Shown: positions 35,123 to 43,317 of the stretch, in pieces
How the letters are laid out: every line of letters begins with the position of its first letter
How positions within the stretch are numbered: position 1 is the first letter of the stretch
DNA from: Candidatus Zixiibacteriota bacterium
Lineage (GTDB): Bacteria > Zixibacteria > MSB-5A5 > GN15 > PGXB01
Length of the DNA stretch: 64,000 nucleotides
Direction: 5' to 3'
Assembly: GCA_016933955.1 (NCBI GenBank)
Contig: JAFGTT010000026.1
Coordinates: 1 to 64,000, forward strand
Translations under genes and position numbers: made by a program
The notes under the pieces: generated by a model
What the model saw: the letters and a program-made list of their open reading frames with translations, nothing else
What the model was told of the DNA's origin: nothing
The model's database searches: none

Positions 35123-36862
35123 ATGAATGTCCTGGGAATCTCATGTTTCTATCACGATTCCGCGGCCGCCCTTGTCAAGGATGGTCACCTGACAGCGGCG
35201 GCACTTGAAGAACGCTTCACCGGTATCAAACATGATGCCGCTTTTCCCATCAATGCTATTCATTTCTGCCTTGAAAAAGGCCAAATCGATATCAATGGGT
35301 TGGATAAAGTCACTTTCTATGATAAACCCCTGATCAAATTCGACCGGATACTCAACGGTTATCTTCAAACCGTTCCATTCTCATACCGGGCTTTTCGACT
35401 GGCTATCCCAGTCTGGATGAGAGAAAAACTGTGGTTACCGATTATTATAAAAAAACAATTAGACTATCGGGGCCAGGTGCTGTTTGTCGAGCATCACTTA
35501 TCCCATGCCGCTGGAGCCTATTTTGGCTCGCCTTTCAAACAAGCAGCTATTTTGACCATCGACGGGGTCGGCGAATGGGCCACCGCTTCGATCGGTATCG
35601 GCGAGGGTAACCGGATTCGTCTTCTGCAGGCGATGAACTACCCGCATTCGGTAGGTCTGCTCTATTCTGCTTTCACCTATTTTCTCGGGTTCCGGGTTAA
35701 TTCCGCGGAATACAAAGTCATGGGATTGGCGCCATACGGCCGGCCGAAATATGTCGACCTGATAAAAGAAAACCTGGTTCGAATCTGTGATGATGGCTCG
35801 ATTGTCCTGAATTTGAAACATTTCCGTTTTCATTCCGGCCTGGAAATGACTGGACGAGGTTTCGTAAAATTATTCGGCCGTCCGAGGCGTTTACCGGAAG
35901 CGGAATTGACCGATTCCGATCGCGATATCGCGGCTTCGATTCAACAGGTAACCGAGGAAATAATTTACAAGATGGCCTCTCATACCAGGACCATCACCGG
36001 CCGGCAAAACCTTTGTCTATCGGGCGGGGTGGCACTTAATTGCGCGGCGGCGGGCAAATTACTTTCAAGCGGTTTATTCGATGATATTTATATTCAACCG
36101 GCCTCGTCGGACAGCGGCGGGGCAGTCGGAGCGGCGTTATATATCTCGCATTCTCTGACCGATCGGCCAAAGACCGAAAGTCAGCCATACTTCGGTCTGG
36201 GCCCGGCCTATTTTTCCGATCAGGTTGGAACCTTTTTAAATAAAATCAGGGTGCCATATCGGAGATTGGATGAAAATGATAGAACCCGCCTGGTCGCCGG
36301 GAAATTGGCTGAAGGTAAAATCGTGGCACTCTTCAATGGAGCGATGGAGTTCGGACCGCGGGCGCTCGGTTTCCGGTCGATTTTGGCCGATCCGCGCGAT
36401 CCCGCAGTAAAGGAGAAGATCAACAAGGCCGTTAAATTTCGCGAGCCGTTTCGGCCATTTGCACCGGTGATTATCGAGGAAAAAGCCGCCCGTTATTTTG
36501 AGGGGGCGGTCAAGTCGCCTTATATGCTTTTCAATTTTGAAGTTAAAAAAGAGATGCAATCGGTTATTCCGGGGGTAACCCATATCGACGGAACCGCCCG
36601 TATTCAAACAGCGGATCCTTTATCCAATCCGATTCTATATCGCCTGTTGGAAGAATTCGAAAAAATTACGGGCGTGCCGGTTTTGCTCAACACCTCATTA
36701 AATCTGCGCGGACATCCGATTGTCCGAACGCCCGAGGAAGCCTTTGCCACATTTATTTCCTCGGGGATTGATATTCTCCTGATTGAAGATTATTTTCTGG
36801 AAAAAGAAAGACTGGTTTTACCGGACTTCTCCGAATTCAAAATCGTAAGCGGTCATGATTGA
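35123..36862 (+). CDS. NodU/CmcH/TobZ-family carbamoyltransferase
   Basis: This 579-aa protein has the N-terminal YrdC/Kae1-related domain (VLGISCFYHDSAAALV, the metal-binding HHLSHAAGAYFGSPF, LSGGVALNCAAAGKL). The C-terminal carbamoyltransferase domain (about 370-575) has FNGAMEFGPRALGFRSILADP and FRPFAPVI. Such enzymes use carbamoyl phosphate and ATP to carbamoylate a hydroxyl on a sugar or natural product. The neighbours (SxtJ-like, DUF5989, SGNH hydrolase) form the recurrent companion set for modification of an envelope glycan or metabolite; the acceptor here is unknown. Confidence 0.93.
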   Translation: MNVLGISCFYHDSAAALVKDGHLTAAALEERFTGIKHDAAFPINAIHFCLEKGQIDINGLDKVTFYDKPLIKFDRILNGYLQTVPFSYRAFRLAIPVWMREKLWLPIIIKKQLDYRGQVLFVEHHLSHAAGAYFGSPFKQAAILTIDGVGEWATASIGIGEGNRIRLLQAMNYPHSVGLLYSAFTYFLGFRVNSAEYKVMGLAPYGRPKYVDLIKENLVRICDDGSIVLNLKHFRFHSGLEMTGRGFVKLFGRPRRLPEAELTDSDRDIAASIQQVTEEIIYKMASHTRTITGRQNLCLSGGVALNCAAAGKLLSSGLFDDIYIQPASSDSGGAVGAALYISHSLTDRPKTESQPYFGLGPAYFSDQVGTFLNKIRVPYRRLDENDRTRLVAGKLAEGKIVALFNGAMEFGPRALGFRSILADPRDPAVKEKINKAVKFREPFRPFAPVIIEEKAARYFEGAVKSPYMLFNFEVKKEMQSVIPGVTHIDGTARIQTADPLSNPILYRLLEEFEKITGVPVLLNTSLNLRGHPIVRTPEEAFATFISSGIDILLIEDYFLEKERLVLPDFSEFKIVSGHD

Positions 36863-36871
36863 AAAATTCGG

Positions 36872-36899
36872 TTGAAGATTCACCGATGTCTTTTATATT
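36872..36899 (+). promoter_or_regulatory. Candidate leaderless promoter of the DUF5989 gene
   Basis: TTGAAG (36872-36877) and TATATT (36894-36899) are 16 bp apart. The ATG at 36906 lies 6 nt after the -10, with no Shine-Dalgarno. Confidence 0.42.
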
Positions 36900-36905
36900 T
36901 AAAAT

Positions 36906-37085
36906 ATGACGTTTATTCAAACTATCAAAGACCGCCTGAAAATTTTCGGGGAATTCTGGTATTTCTTTAAAACTTCCAAACGCTGGTGGTTGACCCCGAT
37001 TATTCTATTCTTAATCCTGCTGTCACTGCTGATTGTCTTCACCGAATCATCAGCCCTGGCCCCGTTCATCTATTCCCTCTTTTAG
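36906..37085 (+). CDS. DUF5989 small membrane protein
   Basis: This 59-aa protein has one strong membrane helix (TPIILFLILLSLLIVF, about 30-45) and the conserved ends EFWYFFKTSKRWWL and SSALAPFIYSLF of DUF5989 proteins. These are found beside carbamoyltransferase and SGNH genes. Its function is unknown. It fills the gap between the carbamoyltransferase and the hydrolase. Confidence 0.82.
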   Translation: MTFIQTIKDRLKIFGEFWYFFKTSKRWWLTPIILFLILLSLLIVFTESSALAPFIYSLF

Positions 37086-37098
37086 GCGGAAATCCGGA

Positions 37099-38184
37099 TT
37101 GACTGCCAATAATATAAAAAAAATCCCGCGCGGTTGGAAGATCACTCTTATGCTGGTCTCGATTCCGGCCTTCCTTTTTGTAAGCGAATTAATCTTGACA
37201 CTTATCCCGATTAACACCCGTTTCGAAAACCGATTTTTTCTGGTCAACCGCGCCCTGGATTACCTGGAAGTATTCAAGAAAGATAAAAATCTTTTCTGGC
37301 GTTTTCGCCCCTCACAAACCGTCTCGTCCCGTTTCTTTGAGAACAAAACCTATCATATCAACTCCCTTGGATTGCGCGGTGATGAAATCGATCTCCAAAC
37401 CGATAAAATCCGAATCGCGGCTCTTGGCAATTCCTGCACCTTCGGCTGGGGAATTGATGACAGCGGGATATATATCAACCAATTGAAGAAACTAATCGAC
37501 AGCGATTCAGATTTGCCTCAGGTTGAAGTAATTAACGCGGGTATTCCGGGGTACAGCTCATGGCAGGGACGGCGTCTCTTTCAATCGGATATTCTTCCTC
37601 TGAAACCCCGAGTGGTCCTGATTATGTTTGCCTGGAATGATCAATGGGCCGCTGCCGATAACATACCCGACTGTGAACAGAAAATGCCGCCGCAATTTAT
37701 CATCGATCTTCAGAATCTGTTTTCCCGCCTGAAAATCTACCGTCTGATAAAAAAGCTGGCTCTTTCGGCTGTGGAACAACCGCTGCGAACTAAATTGATA
37801 AAAGAGAATCCGGTTTATCGGGTAAGCGAGACCGATTTAAATAATAACCTGACGGCCATAATTCAAGCCTGTCGGATAAAAGGTCTCACGCCGATTCTAC
37901 TTACCTCGCCAATTCCTTCACTGACAGGTTATTATCCGCCGGGAAGTCGTTCCCTGATGCATACTTATCACGAATGTTATATTAGGCAAACCCGGTTGGT
38001 GGCCAGCAGTACCGAAACATTCATGGTGGATCTCGCGGCTGAATTCGATAAATATGACGATTTATTCGATGATGCCGCTTATGATCCGATCCATTTCAAC
38101 GCCCGTGGTCACCGGGTGGCGGCGGAAACAATTTACGGGTTTATTAAAAAAAATCCGCAGATATTAAATAGGGGAGTAAATTAA
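37099..38184 (+). CDS. SGNH/GDSL-type hydrolase, membrane-anchored
   Basis: This protein of about 361 aa has an N-terminal membrane helix (LMLVSIPAFLFVSELILTLI) and an SGNH fold. Block I is in AALGNSCTFGWG (nucleophile Ser), Gly is in NAGIPGYSS, block III is AWND, and block V is DPIHFNARGH with the catalytic Asp and His. The family deacylates lipids or sugars, or acts as AlgX/DltD-like acyl transferase partners. I start at the TTG at 37099, which follows GGCGGA 13 bp after the DUF5989 stop. The frame is open to 37033, but that would overlap DUF5989. Confidence 0.84.
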   Translation: MTANNIKKIPRGWKITLMLVSIPAFLFVSELILTLIPINTRFENRFFLVNRALDYLEVFKKDKNLFWRFRPSQTVSSRFFENKTYHINSLGLRGDEIDLQTDKIRIAALGNSCTFGWGIDDSGIYINQLKKLIDSDSDLPQVEVINAGIPGYSSWQGRRLFQSDILPLKPRVVLIMFAWNDQWAAADNIPDCEQKMPPQFIIDLQNLFSRLKIYRLIKKLALSAVEQPLRTKLIKENPVYRVSETDLNNNLTAIIQACRIKGLTPILLTSPIPSLTGYYPPGSRSLMHTYHECYIRQTRLVASSTETFMVDLAAEFDKYDDLFDDAAYDPIHFNARGHRVAAETIYGFIKKNPQILNRGVN

Positions 38185-38440
38185 AAGACTTGCAGGAGGA
38201 ACAATTATCCATGAAAACCTGTTACCGGTAAACTGGAAATACATATTATATTACGGGCAAATTGGGGGGAAAGGATAATCTTATATTCCGGCATTTGATA
38301 TATCGCCGGGATTGGTATCCGGTTGTCAGCACTCTGCCTATGAAGGAATCGAATATTGCCGGATTATCATTATTCACCTTTGAAAATCAAACAACTGAAT
38401 GATGGGCCTAATATCTCGTGACCAAAACAAATAGAATAAA
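38185..38440. other. Degenerate intergenic stretch before the GT pseudogene
   Basis: A GGAGGA site with an ATG 12 nt on (38212) opens a frame that stops after six codons. Another frame reads GGTIIHENLLPVNWKYI before a stop. Both may be scraps of decayed genes. Nothing here can be identified. Confidence 0.35.
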
Positions 38441-39803
38441 ATGAACTCTATTCAAGACGAAAAAAAGTCATCGAACGATTGGTAAAAACCGGCCATTATA
38501 ATCATAGCCTACTTCATTATCCTCAGGCTGGTTTTTTCCGGATTGATAGATCTTCTTCCTGAAGAAGCCTATTACTAGAATTACGCCCGGCATATTGATA
38601 TCGGATATCTCGATCACCCCCGATGGTGGGGTGGCTGATCTGGCTTTCGACTCACCTGTTGGGTAACAATGAATTCACCGTCCGCCTGCCTGCTTTTATC
38701 AGTTGGGTTATTGCCGCGTTGTTTCTCTACCGTTTGACCATTAACCTGTTCGATAAATCGACCGCCATTCGAAGTCTGGTTCTGATTGTAGCCCTCCCGA
38801 TTTTTTTCACCACCGGGTGTTTTATGACCCCCGATTTGCCGATGTATGCGGCGTGGTCGGCGGCCCTATATTTCCTGGAAAGAGCTTTATTGGGGCAAAA
38901 GAGGCATGCCTGGTATGGTGTCGGAATATCCCTTGGCTTGGGACTTCTCTCCAAATATACCATTGGGCTGATGGACATAGCGACCCTGGCTTTTATCTTG
39001 ATAGACAGAAAATCGCGGCGCTGGCTCGCTCGCCCGGAGCCGTATCTGGCCGCCATAATGGCCGCAGTCATCTTTTCCCCGGTTATTATCTGGAATTACA
39101 ATAACGACTGGGCCTCATTCTTCTTCCAGGGTCCGCGTCGCTGGTCGGGTGATTCGAAGTTTTCTCTGCATTTGCTTCTGGGCGGCGCATTAATCCTTCT
39201 TACGCCAACCGGCCTGGTGGCGGTAGTCAAGGTCCCTATTAAAAAAAACCGGCCAATCCCGGATTCATATGCCAAAGCAAAACCAACCGGAAGAAATCGC
39301 CTGTTTTTGATGATTTATACTTTAATACCGCTGGCAGTCTTTATTATTTTCAGTCTGCACAGCCAACTCAAGCTGAACTGGACCGAACCGGTCTGGATTG
39401 CGGCCCTGCCGCTGGTTGCATGGGATACGGCGGAATCGGGTCAGGAACCATTATAATCGGCATGGATCATTACTGGTTGTCAAGCGAGTTGAGCTTTTAT
39501 GACGATGACAGTAATAATATTTATGATCTTAATGATGCCGACTTATATGACGAATTGTACGAATTCGGCGGACGACGACTTGTGGGCGGCGAGAGTTTGA
39601 TATGGAATAAATGGCTTTCGGGAACAATGGCCGCGGGTAAAAATATAATTCTCGTCAGCTTTGACCGTGGAAGCCTTGAAGATTCAAACCTCGGTGGCCA
39701 TTTCAACAGCCTTGGAGAAATCTCCACCGAACCGGTTGTGAAATTAGGTCGCATTGTCGGTAGATTTCATTGGCGCATCGGTTACCGATATATCAACGGA
39801 TAG
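38441..39803 (+). pseudogene. Decayed ArnT/PMT-like membrane glycosyltransferase
   Basis: Reading from the ATG at 38441, the protein is recognisable as a PMT_2/GT83-like glycosyltransferase, but it is broken in four ways. TAA at 38483 interrupts after DW. TAG at 38576 replaces the expected Trp of EEAYYWNYA. One C is missing in the C-run at 38617-38621, shifting the frame at LDHPP|MVGWLIW. Near 39420-39456 the frame shifts again and a middle piece appears deleted. The C-terminal domain then continues to 39803 (IIIGMDHYWLSSELSFY ... GKNIILVSF). The longest intact piece (38623-39456) is not a real gene start. Loss appears fairly recent, since the protein is still readable. Confidence 0.88.
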
Positions 39804-39832
39804 TTGGGTAACCTGAAACGGAAAGTATCAAC

Positions 39833-39862
39833 AAAAAAGCGGGTGAACAATCGTCCACCCGC
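39833..39862 (-). terminator. Terminator after the DUF2914 gene
   Basis: GCGGGTG (39839-39845) pairs with CACCCGC (39856-39862) around a 10-nt loop. A6 at 39833-39838 gives the T-tract on the minus strand. Confidence 0.85.
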
Positions 39863-39909
39863 CACATATTCGACTGCCTCAATGGCGAATTCGAGACCAC
39901 ACTTCGGGA

Positions 39910-40419
39910 CTATTCAATGACAAAGGGTACCGTCGCCAGAACTCGACCCTCGGCATCGGTTACCTTGACTTCCCAGTTTCCCGTCCAAGACGGCAGAATT
40001 GTTTTCGAGGACCATGTCCTCCAGTAGCCGCTTTTAACTGGCAATTCAACATTGGCCATCTCCATCCCATTATGATACCACTTATGATGCACCACGGTTG
40101 TATCCATACAACCATCGATCCGGGACCAGAGGTACAGCATATCGACTTCAGGGGGGAATTTTTCTGCCGCGCCGGTCGGTTGGCGTTCCTCTATTCCGGT
40201 ACAGATTTTGGCCTCGACCGTAATACCCGATGCCACGACCGGTTTGGGCTCTGTTTTGGGTATCGGCTTTGACTCGGCCTGGGCTTTCATACTATCGACC
40301 GGCTGGGTCACAGGTTCCGCCTTGACCGGTATTTTGGTCGATTCCGACTGCTGAGCCGAACCCGCCGCCACCAGGACAAACAGGGCCGGAATCATAATAG
40401 CCAGAATTTTTCTACTCAT
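39910..40419 (-). CDS. Secreted DUF2914 protein
   Basis: This 169-aa protein has a signal peptide (about 1-22), a low-complexity Pro/Lys/Glu linker (about 23-65) and a C-terminal DUF2914 domain (about 68-169). The domain shows LYLWSRI, VVHHKWYHNG, YWRTWSSKTI and the GNWEVKVTDAEGRVL ending. The function is unknown; the domain looks like a small beta sandwich. It is a single-gene unit with its own terminator. Confidence 0.85.
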   Translation of the reverse strand: MSRKILAIMIPALFVLVAAGSAQQSESTKIPVKAEPVTQPVDSMKAQAESKPIPKTEPKPVVASGITVEAKICTGIEERQPTGAAEKFPPEVDMLYLWSRIDGCMDTTVVHHKWYHNGMEMANVELPVKSGYWRTWSSKTILPSWTGNWEVKVTDAEGRVLATVPFVIE

Positions 40420-40557
40420 GCTCTCCTCCTCTGATTTGGTTTCCGGTTAAAGCCAAAAAGCTATTTTTGAAACTGATACGCAACGATTTTTAATTCCGGA
40501 TGAAATTCCCCGGTGATGCGGATTCCGTATCGACGGCAATCCTTGCGACAATCAGAA

Positions 40558-41724
40558 TTAATTTTCGAAAATTTCCAAAACGTCAAGCAACCGCCGGATA
40601 TCCGATTCGTCATTGAACAGGTGTACGGCAATTCGGATAGCACCCTGCCTGAAGGAACATATTACTTTTCGCGATTTCAATTCCTGAAATAAATCTCCCG
40701 CCCGGCTTGACGTGAATGATAAAATCGACGACCGATGATTCTTATCCAGCGATGAAACAACGGTATAAGTATTTGATGACTTCAGGTAGTCGATTAATAT
40801 ATCCAGAAGACTGTGATTATGCTTCTGGATATTTTCCACTCCCAGGTTATCGATCAACTCCAGGGCCGCCGCCATGGCATGAACATGGGCATAAGGATAA
40901 GTCCCCATCTCGAACTTCCTTGCCGAATCGAAATAAGGTAAATCATAATGAAACAAATCCCCGAAATTCAATTTCCAGTCAACCGAAAGCCAGCTGGCAA
41001 ATGGCATCTGCAAATTATTCTGAAGTTCCCGCCGGACATAAAAATACCCTGTTCCCAATGGCGATAACAGCCATTTCTGGGCCCCGGTGGAGAAGATATC
41101 AACCTGACATTCATGGATATCAAGAATCTGGTGACCGCACCCCTGAATTCCATCCACCACGAAATAGAGGCCATGCTTCCGGCAGATTTCTCCAATCTTT
41201 TTCAGATCGTTTTTATAACCATTGAAAAATTGAACGAAAGATAATGACAGGACCCGGCTTTTGGAGCCGATGGCCCGTTCGAATTTATCTATATCGAAAA
41301 AGTGATCGCTCGATTCGATAAATCTGATATCAATCCCGCGTTCCCTTAAAGCCAGCCAGGGATAAACATTGGAAGGGAATTCTATATCGGAGAGAAGAAT
41401 CTCATCGCCCTGTTTCAGAGGCAGCCCGAAAGCCGCAATATTTAATCCGAACCCGGTATGAAAACCAAAACCGATTTCATCAGAATCGGCTCCGATAAAC
41501 TTTGCCCCCAATTTGCGGATTTTCTCCAAATCCGCGAAGGCCGCCGTATCATGCTCGCTGACCAGAAACTGAGCGGCATCATAGTACCGTTCCAGAGCCT
41601 CTCTGACCGGGCGGCACAGCGGTCCGGTCGAAGCGCTGTTTAAATACGTAATTCCCTTATTCTGATCCGTCAGCGGGAAATTACGCCGTACTTCCGCAAA
41701 CATTTTCATTGTTTCTTTATTCAT
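40558..41724 (-). CDS. Class V aminotransferase (cysteine desulfurase-like fold)
   Basis: This 388-aa PLP enzyme has YLNSASTGPL at the start, FVVDGIQGCGHQILD with the cofactor Asp191, and STGAQKWLLSPLGTGYFYV with the Schiff-base Lys217. It belongs to the class V group that includes isopenicillin-N epimerase-like and selenocysteine-lyase-like proteins. No cysteine in the usual desulfurase loop is evident, so the substrate is open. It runs with the downstream-oriented membrane and epimerase genes (20-bp gap). Confidence 0.85.
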   Translation of the reverse strand: MNKETMKMFAEVRRNFPLTDQNKGITYLNSASTGPLCRPVREALERYYDAAQFLVSEHDTAAFADLEKIRKLGAKFIGADSDEIGFGFHTGFGLNIAAFGLPLKQGDEILLSDIEFPSNVYPWLALRERGIDIRFIESSDHFFDIDKFERAIGSKSRVLSLSFVQFFNGYKNDLKKIGEICRKHGLYFVVDGIQGCGHQILDIHECQVDIFSTGAQKWLLSPLGTGYFYVRRELQNNLQMPFASWLSVDWKLNFGDLFHYDLPYFDSARKFEMGTYPYAHVHAMAAALELIDNLGVENIQKHNHSLLDILIDYLKSSNTYTVVSSLDKNHRSSILSFTSSRAGDLFQELKSRKVICSFRQGAIRIAVHLFNDESDIRRLLDVLEIFEN

Positions 41725-41743
41725 CAGGTTTCACCCTTGAATA

Positions 41744-42166
41744 TTACAGTGAGTACAGGTAACCGATAATGGTCATGGTTCCGATTACCCGAAGCATCAT
41801 TCCCAGTAGTTGGTACAATATAAAAACCGCCGGAATCCGAATCCGAAAAATATGGAGAATCGCCAGCGGTACCATCCCGAACACAAACAGGAACAGCCCG
41901 ACCGCCATGCCGCCGCGAATCCCGGAAAACGGCATGACCGTATAGAACCGATCATAAATAACCGCAGGCATCATAACGAAAAAAATGAACTCAACGATGA
42001 AATTGTAAAAATACCAGGCGAAATTCTTATCTTCGACCAGTTCCCGGGGGAAATCACCCAGGAGCGGAACACGTTTTTCAAGACGCCCTATTATCAGGTC
42101 AATAATAATCAGATATGCCCCGCCCAGAATCAGGCAATATGACAGCAATTTAAAACTAAAAATCAC
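41744..42166 (-). CDS. Four-helix membrane protein of unknown function
   Basis: This 140-aa protein has four predicted membrane helices (about 5-27, 50-70, 85-105 and 110-138). Its first loop carries GRLEKRVPLLGDFPREL. The family is not recognised. It starts with an ATGA overlap of the epimerase stop and ends 20 bp before the aminotransferase, so the three genes form one operon. Confidence 0.7.
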   Translation of the reverse strand: MIFSFKLLSYCLILGGAYLIIIDLIIGRLEKRVPLLGDFPRELVEDKNFAWYFYNFIVEFIFFVMMPAVIYDRFYTVMPFSGIRGGMAVGLFLFVFGMVPLAILHIFRIRIPAVFILYQLLGMMLRVIGTMTIIGYLYSL

Positions 42167-43155
42167 AACCAGCCCTCATCGCGATACCAGTAAACCGTTT
42201 CCCGGGCTCCTTCCGGAAATGAAATTTCCGCCTCGAATCCCAGATCATTTCCGGCCCTTACCACCGACACTTCCCAGTTGCCCAGAAGCTCTTTGGCTTT
42301 ATCCGTTGTAAACATGGGTACTTTCCCGAGCAATTTCATGGTCCTTTCCGATACCAAAGCGGTTATTTTCAGCATAAAACCGGGAATATATATCGGAAGA
42401 CCTGATCTGCCAACCGCCTTTCGAAGGTTTTTCACCAGTTGATAGTAGCTGTAACTTCTGCCTTCAGCAACAAAATAAATCGAACCTGATACAGTATCGG
42501 CTTTTAAAGCCTTGGCGGCGGCCAAAGCAAGATCATCAACATGCACTAACTGTATCCGGCGTCTCAAATTACCGAGATACGGTTTAATCCTGTTATTCAA
42601 AACACCGAAAAAGGCATACATTTCTTTATCACCCGGCCCATAGACTCCCGATGGCCTCAGAATTACCGAATTAATCCGATTCGATTCCCGAAGAACCTCC
42701 TGTTCCCCGGCCAGCTTTGATCGTCCGTAAACCGTAACTGGTTCTGGTTTCATATCCTCGGTCCGGGGATAACCGGGTTGCGATGGGCCGGAAGCGGCCA
42801 TCGATGAAATGTAAACCAATTTTTTCAAACGGCTATTGGTTTTGGCCGCATTGAGAATATTGATGGTGCCGGTCTGATTGACGGTAAAAAACATCTCCGG
42901 GTTTTTGACTTTCACCACTCCCGCATTGTGAATGATATAATCGACACCATCAACCATTCCGGCCAGGGTTTCGGGATGGAGAATATCGCCGAACCGGTAA
43001 TCCAGCTTAAGATCATCGATAAGCGAGGCATCGCACCCATCGCGGACTCCCGCAATAACATGGTATCCCCCGGCAATCATCTGGCGACACAACCTGCTGC
43101 CGACAAAACCATTCGCCCCCGTAATCAGAATGCTTTTTTTGTTTTCCTCGGGCAT
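42163..43155 (-). CDS. NAD-dependent epimerase/dehydratase (extended SDR)
   Basis: This 330-aa extended short-chain dehydrogenase has the Rossmann motif ITGANGFVGS (about 11-20), the HNAGV strand and the catalytic Tyr143-x3-Lys147 in VYGRSKLAGE. It most resembles 3-beta-HSD/dihydroflavonol reductase-like and nucleoside-diphosphate-sugar epimerases; the substrate is not clear. The Shine-Dalgarno AGGAG is 18 nt from the ATG, and a 6-bp inverted repeat fills that space. Confidence 0.87.
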   Translation of the reverse strand: MPEENKKSILITGANGFVGSRLCRQMIAGGYHVIAGVRDGCDASLIDDLKLDYRFGDILHPETLAGMVDGVDYIIHNAGVVKVKNPEMFFTVNQTGTINILNAAKTNSRLKKLVYISSMAASGPSQPGYPRTEDMKPEPVTVYGRSKLAGEQEVLRESNRINSVILRPSGVYGPGDKEMYAFFGVLNNRIKPYLGNLRRRIQLVHVDDLALAAAKALKADTVSGSIYFVAEGRSYSYYQLVKNLRKAVGRSGLPIYIPGFMLKITALVSERTMKLLGKVPMFTTDKAKELLGNWEVSVVRAGNDLGFEAEISFPEGARETVYWYRDEGWL

Positions 43156-43178
43156 ATAACGAATGTACGTTATCTCCT
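43156..43178 (-). promoter_or_regulatory. Hairpin lying exactly between Shine-Dalgarno and ATG
   Basis: AGGAG (43174-43178 on the minus strand) is followed by the inverted repeat ATAACG/CGTTAT (43173-43156, 6-nt loop) and then directly by the ATG at 43155. If it folds, the stem would bring a distant ribosome site close to the start. It could also be a protein-binding site. Confidence 0.5.
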
Positions 43179-43317
43179 GTCATAAGACAACCTAAATCGA
43201 ATTACGAGCTATATTAGGCTGTCGGCGGCTGTAGCGGCTGATCCATATTAACCGCATCAAAATCGAGTATTTTCCCAAATTAGGATTAATTCGATAAACC
43301 GATTTAACAGGTATCGA

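Noticed and set aside
38623-39456. Apparent intact 277-aa membrane protein
   Set aside because: Its ATG is an internal Met of a larger glycosyltransferase. Upstream coding sequence with two stops and a frameshift shows it is part of a pseudogene.
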